Shown here in pieces: positions 61,186 to 64,000 of a stretch of 64,000 nt of DNA. Every line of letters starts with the position of its first letter. Position 1 is the stretch's first letter. The notes below the pieces were generated by a model. That model saw only the letters and a list, made by a program, of their open reading frames with translations, had not been told where the DNA came from and searched no databases. The stretch lies in contig NZ_JBNCMT010000022.1 of NCBI RefSeq assembly GCF_049846925.1, positions 32,545 to 96,544 of the forward strand. The letters run 5' to 3'. Position numbers and translations under genes: made by a program. Origin of the DNA: Brevibacillus_H sp049846925 (GTDB taxonomy: Bacteria; Bacillota; Bacilli; Brevibacillales; Brevibacillaceae).

Positions 61186-61557
61186 ATGGAAAAGGATTTT
61201 ACTTATTCTCCACTAGATAATAACGATGTAAACATATATGAAGATAAAAATGCCAAATTTGTCCCACCCATAGGAGGATGCAGTGTTAGTGAAGTCAACA
61301 AAGAGCATTCAGAAAGAAAAAAAGCAGAAAGTAATGTAAATATTGAAGAAAAAGTGATTGATTGTCTTGAAAAAATAAGACCCTACCTTCAAAAGGACGG
61401 TGGGGATGTTGAATATGTAGGTATTGAAAAGAATTGGGTACAGATTAAAATGCTAGGGAATTGCAATGGCTGTAACAGTGTCGGGTTCAGCCTGGTTGAG
61501 ATTGAGGAATATTTGGTAGAAGAAATAACAGGAATCAAAGGAGTGAGCTGGGTGTAA
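61186..61557 (+). CDS. NifU-like C-terminal-domain Fe-S scaffold protein
   Basis: A 123-residue protein from ATG 61186 (GGGG site upstream). The last 75 residues (CLEKIRPYLQKDGGDVEYVGIEKNWVQIKMLGNCNGCNSVG...) are a NifU C-terminal domain, with Cys93-x2-Cys96 as the cluster ligands. The first 48 residues are a separate, charged extension (including FVPPIGGCSV). NifU domains carry Fe-S clusters to client enzymes. In this operon the only evident client is the radical SAM/SPASM protein, which needs three clusters. Confidence 0.82.
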   Translation: MEKDFTYSPLDNNDVNIYEDKNAKFVPPIGGCSVSEVNKEHSERKKAESNVNIEEKVIDCLEKIRPYLQKDGGDVEYVGIEKNWVQIKMLGNCNGCNSVGFSLVEIEEYLVEEITGIKGVSWV

Positions 61558-61613
61558 TTTTACCCGAACATGGCTTGCTTTTATTTTTACATCAATGTAG
61601 ACGAGGTAATGGT

Positions 61614-61847
61614 TTGAAACATGATGGAATATTAACCACCGTCAAAGGAGGCACAATCGCTACGCTTACCTACTTGCTTGGCGGGCTGGATCATCTGATC
61701 TTCACTTTTTCCATATTTCTAACTCTTGATTACATCACCGGTGGACAAAAAAGAGTGAAAAAGGCAGAGGATTTATCCCCTGCCTCTTCACATCTTCAAA
61801 AATTACATACTAATTCCTCAAAAAGCCTCCGATATATGAAAAATTAA
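61614..61847 (+). pseudogene. Truncated phage holin
   Basis: From TTG 61614 (GAGGTAATGG upstream) the frame encodes a hydrophobic segment GGTIATLTYLLGGLDHLIFTFSIFLTLDYITG, which matches the first part of toxin-secretion/phage-lysis holins up to the DYITG motif. After that the reading is Lys/Ser-rich and runs through the neighbouring gene's terminator hairpin, so the usual remaining 70-90 residues are missing. No amidase or endolysin gene accompanies it in this window. Confidence 0.6.
61762..61785 (-). terminator. Intrinsic terminator of the GreA/GreB-domain gene
   Basis: On the minus strand AGGCAGGGGATAAATCCTCTGCCT folds into a stem with T5 following. It lies 25 bp beyond the stop of the minus-strand gene and within the tail of the truncated holin frame. 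Confidence 0.7.
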
Positions 61848-62268
61848 TTTCTCCAATAAGAACATTTTGCTCCCCAACAGGGGTTTTTAATACTATGCTA
61901 TCATTTGGAGAAACCAACAGTAATTGTCGACCGATGGGTGATAACAAAGAGATCCGGTTCCTGTCAGGATCAATCTCAGTAGGGTATACAACCGTAAATT
62001 GCTCTTCTAATCCATCATCTTGAAAGATAACCTTTACGCTGCTGCCCAATAAGGCAACGGATAATAAGGACTGGGCCAAATAACTATCGTCCATTGCCAG
62101 AAGTTTCTCCAATGTTTGTGAGTATTGTTGTATGAATCTTTCCATGGATTGCTTTTCTTTTCCCTGGTCAGGGAAATAATCTTGTAAAAAGTTGGACTGT
62201 TCCTCATCAAAAAACAAAAGCTGATTAACCAAATGCTTACGAGTTCCACTGACGATACTATGGTTCAT
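61810..62268 (-). CDS. GreA/GreB C-terminal-domain protein
   Basis: A 152-residue protein if started at 62268, where GGGAGGTG stands eight bases upstream; the frame is open to 62322 but lacks a suitably spaced site there. The N-terminal half is helical (FLQDYFPDQGKEKQSMERFIQQYSQTLEKLL). The C-terminal half (QFTVVYPTEIDPDRNRISLLSPIGRQLLLVSPNDSIVLKTPVGEQNVLIGEI) is the FKBP-like domain of Gre factors and Rnk. The acidic coiled-coil tip of true GreA is not seen, so it may bind RNA polymerase without promoting cleavage. It is the first chromosomal gene beyond the tail element. Confidence 0.75.
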   Translation of the reverse strand: MNHSIVSGTRKHLVNQLLFFDEEQSNFLQDYFPDQGKEKQSMERFIQQYSQTLEKLLAMDDSYLAQSLLSVALLGSSVKVIFQDDGLEEQFTVVYPTEIDPDRNRISLLSPIGRQLLLVSPNDSIVLKTPVGEQNVLIGEINFSYIGGFLRN

Positions 62269-62329
62269 AATAGATTTCACCTCCCTGTTGGTTATCCAAG
62301 CAGCGTTTGATAAATTTTTCATTTTTCAT
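62258..62329 (-). CDS. 23-codon leader ORF overlapping the GreA/GreB-domain gene start
   Basis: Starting at ATG 62329 after AAAGGAGG, the minus strand encodes a 23-residue peptide (MKNEKFIKRCLDNQQGGEI...) whose stop lies eight bases inside the downstream gene. The downstream ribosome site is located within the leader, suggesting translational coupling. Confidence 0.45.
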   Translation of the reverse strand: MKNEKFIKRCLDNQQGGEIYYEP

Positions 62330-62353
62330 AAAAAAAGTACCTCCTTTGTAAAA

Positions 62354-62373
62354 ATAGGCCCTGAATTGGGCCT
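62354..62373 (-). promoter_or_regulatory. Hairpin in the 5' leader of the GreA/GreB-domain gene
   Basis: Minus strand AGGCCCAATTCAGGGCCT folds into a compact stem followed by ATTTTTAC and then the AAAGGAGG ribosome site. It looks like a short intrinsic terminator placed as an attenuator, or a 5'-stabilising stem if transcription starts just before it (TACAAT lies about 20 bp upstream). Confidence 0.4.
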
Positions 62374-62421
62374 TCCAATCATTGTAACAGGTTTTTACCA
62401 GCAGTTCACTATCTAGTTAGA

Positions 62422-62439
62422 TGTAACCATTTTGTAACC
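62422..62439 (+). promoter_or_regulatory. 11-bp-spaced direct repeat upstream of the lipoprotein/response-regulator operon
   Basis: TGTAACC at 62422 and again at 62433 have a period of 11 bp, the usual arrangement for OmpR/PhoP-type regulators (minus strand: TTACA-N6-TTACA). The gene two positions downstream is itself a response regulator, so autoregulation is possible. Confidence 0.35.
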
Positions 62440-62509
62440 CTTTACGTCTCAAGTCAGGGTATCTTTGATAGCAAGCAATGAACATGAAGTATGGATGGAG
62501 TGAAGGCTA

Positions 62510-63868
62510 GTGAATCGAACGTTTTTTTGGAAGAGTGGATTAGTGGGGCTCCTACTTTGTCTTGTGAGTGGGTGTCAAGCAGTCTCTCCCGGTCAAATGA
62601 TGAAACCACCGGCAATTGAAGATACACAGGCAGAGCTGATGCGTGTGATGAAAGAGTCTATTCCACAAGGTGCACAACTAACGATGCCAGCCCTAACGGA
62701 GCAAAAAGACGTTTTGTTTTCCGTCAACCTTGATCAGGATCGTCAAAATGAGATTGTCGCATTTTACGAGCGTAAAGCAACATCTTCTTATGAAGGTGCA
62801 TCCAATGGCATGATTGTGATGAAAAAAACAGGTGATGCATGGAAAAAAGTGAGCGAGCATGAGGGAAAGGGAGACGAGCTGGAGAGAGTGATCTTTCAGG
62901 ATATGACAGGTGATGGTCTTCCGGAGATCGCTGTAGGCTGGTCAAATGGGGAAGGGATGAATAAGGAACTTACCGTTTTTACTCCCCAGGTCTCCCAAAT
63001 AACACTACTTTGGCAGCATTCGTATACGGCAATGGGAATTGGAGAGATAACAGGAGATTCTCAAGCAGACGTAGCCATCGTTCTACATGATCGCGATAAT
63101 ATGACGGCAGAAGGAAAGATTTTTGCCTACCAGCAAAACCAGATGAAAGAAACCGATACCTTGTCTCTCGATGGTAGTGTCAATGGGTTTTCACAGGTTC
63201 TCATTGGTAAGGCAGCACAAGACCAGCAAGGTTTGTTCATTGATTCCCAGACAGGGGCTCACTCAGCACTCACCGATTTGTTTGTCAGGAAGAATGGCAA
63301 GCTTGTCAATGTCTTGCTGGATGCAAGCGGGCAAACAACTGCATTTAAGGCATACGCGTTAGACTGCAAAGATGTGAATGGTGACGGGATCATCGAGATT
63401 GGTTTTCTAACGGAGCCACTTGATTCAGAAGACCTTGCCATGAGTGCTATACCTTGGATTAGTACATGGAACCAGTGGAAGCCAAACAATGAATGGCAAG
63501 TGGTGCAAGAAAACTATACAAACTACCTTCTTGGGATCGATTTTACTATTCCACAGAAGTGGCTGAACCACTATACAGTGGAAGTAAAGAGTGAAACCAA
63601 CCTGGAACAAATCCAGTTTTCTTATACAGGAGCAGCAAAGAATAAACGAGCAGTGCTATTTACTCTGGAAGCGGCAAAGAAAAAGGGAGAACAGAAGCAG
63701 AGTAACAATCCGAAAGAATGGATCCTGGGAGAAAATAACGACCGTGTTCTCATCGTGAAAATGCCCGAGGAACCGACAGGCTTATCTGCTGAAGAGATGA
63801 CCCAATATCGCAGTCTGTTGTTAGATCCAGAAATGATTCGCCAATCCATCAAGATATTTTCGATGTAG
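62510..63868 (+). CDS. Lipoprotein with FG-GAP/VCBS-like repeats
   Basis: A 452-residue product with a GTG start. The signal peptide ends in the lipobox LVSGC, so the mature protein is lipid-anchored at Cys22. Three calcium-loop-like segments follow (VNLDQDRQNEIVAFY, FQDMTGDGLPEIAVGW, CKDVNGDGIIEIGFL) in beta-propeller spacing. The last 100 residues lack repeats. It is followed 33 bp later by a response regulator gene. A role in sensing at the outer face of the membrane for that two-component system is an inference from linkage. Confidence 0.78.
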   Translation: MNRTFFWKSGLVGLLLCLVSGCQAVSPGQMMKPPAIEDTQAELMRVMKESIPQGAQLTMPALTEQKDVLFSVNLDQDRQNEIVAFYERKATSSYEGASNGMIVMKKTGDAWKKVSEHEGKGDELERVIFQDMTGDGLPEIAVGWSNGEGMNKELTVFTPQVSQITLLWQHSYTAMGIGEITGDSQADVAIVLHDRDNMTAEGKIFAYQQNQMKETDTLSLDGSVNGFSQVLIGKAAQDQQGLFIDSQTGAHSALTDLFVRKNGKLVNVLLDASGQTTAFKAYALDCKDVNGDGIIEIGFLTEPLDSEDLAMSAIPWISTWNQWKPNNEWQVVQENYTNYLLGIDFTIPQKWLNHYTVEVKSETNLEQIQFSYTGAAKNKRAVLFTLEAAKKKGEQKQSNNPKEWILGENNDRVLIVKMPEEPTGLSAEEMTQYRSLLLDPEMIRQSIKIFSM

Positions 63869-63901
63869 AATCGACTGTACAACCAAGGGTAGGAAGACAA
63901 G

Positions 63902-64000
63902 GTGGAAAAAAGCATGAAGATACTCGTGTTAGAGGACGAACAATCGATCCGTGATTTTATCCGGATTAATCTAAAAAGACATGGTTTTGAAGTGAAGGAA
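63902..64000 (+). CDS. Response regulator receiver domain protein (partial, 5' end only)
   Basis: The frame runs to the window edge and encodes MEKSMKILVLEDEQSIRDFIRINLKRHGFEV. The acidic pair in VLEDEQ and the Ile-Arg-x-Phe helix are the start of a CheY-like receiver of the OmpR class. GTG 63902 follows TAGGAAGACAAG; ATG 63914 (MKILVLEDE) is an equally good start. The output domain lies outside. Confidence 0.8.
   Translation, partial: MEKSMKILVLEDEQSIRDFIRINLKRHGFEVKE

Noticed and set aside
42480..61850. Complete prophage
   Set aside because: No integrase, terminase, portal, capsid or replication gene is present and no attachment repeats were seen; only tail, regulation and accessory genes occur.

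Overview
The window is low-to-mid GC Firmicutes chromosome, most likely Brevibacillus or a close Paenibacillaceae relative (inference). The support is a phaR-phaB-phaC order typical of class IV PHA synthases, the Bacillales block yqzE/aroK – yqhG/yqhH – gcvT/gcvPA/gcvPB – lipM, a tandem glycine riboswitch, B12-dependent ribonucleotide reductase, strong AGGAGG ribosome sites and PBSX (Xkd) type tail genes. Nothing in the sequence fixes the species.

Layout. 1-1546 (minus): PHA granule operon, cut at the left edge. 1750-8510: M1-type metallopeptidase, shikimate kinase, YqzE, a YkuS-like protein, a secreted unknown protein, YqhG and the SNF2 helicase YqhH. 8695-13040: promoter, tandem glycine riboswitch with terminator, and the glycine cleavage operon. 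13150-37070: an Sfp-type phosphopantetheinyl transferase and a co-directional nonribosomal peptide cluster. It contains a free carrier protein, a free adenylation enzyme, a PP-loop ATPase, a KamA-like radical SAM enzyme, an AsnB-type amidotransferase, an acyl-CoA dehydrogenase, two NRPSs with three C-A-PCP modules, a separate thioesterase, a complete 2-hydroxyacyl-CoA dehydratase-type system (two Fe-S subunits plus ATPase activator) and a MATE exporter. It sits exactly where gcvPB and lipM would otherwise be near neighbours. 37119-42374: lipM, a membrane protein, D-amino-acid aminotransferase (minus) and nrdJ with three NrdR-like boxes.

42480-61850 is a contractile phage-tail-like element (tailocin or PBSX-like). 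It has two LexA boxes in front of a dedicated sigma factor, an ArpU-like regulator, sheath, tube, a tail-assembly chaperone with a canonical -1 slippery heptamer, a tape-measure protein, baseplate genes and a fibre. No terminase, portal or capsid gene is present. A self-contained gene with its own promoter and terminator occurs twice; one copy carries an internal stop. The operon ends in an unusual cassette: a radical SAM/SPASM peptide-maturase-like enzyme, a small helical protein, a 299-residue protein with 48 cysteines in Cxxx repeats, two small unknowns, a NifU-like Fe-S scaffold and a truncated holin. 61810-64000: a GreA/GreB-domain gene (minus), a lipoprotein and the start of a response regulator.

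Two systems deserve attention. The first is the tail-operon radical SAM/Cxxx-repeat cassette, which suggests a post-translationally cross-linked tail or effector protein. The second is the NRPS cluster, which combines an oxygen-sensitive archerase/dehydratase system with a lysine-2,3-aminomutase-like enzyme. All functional statements rest on motifs and gene order read by eye; no database search was run.
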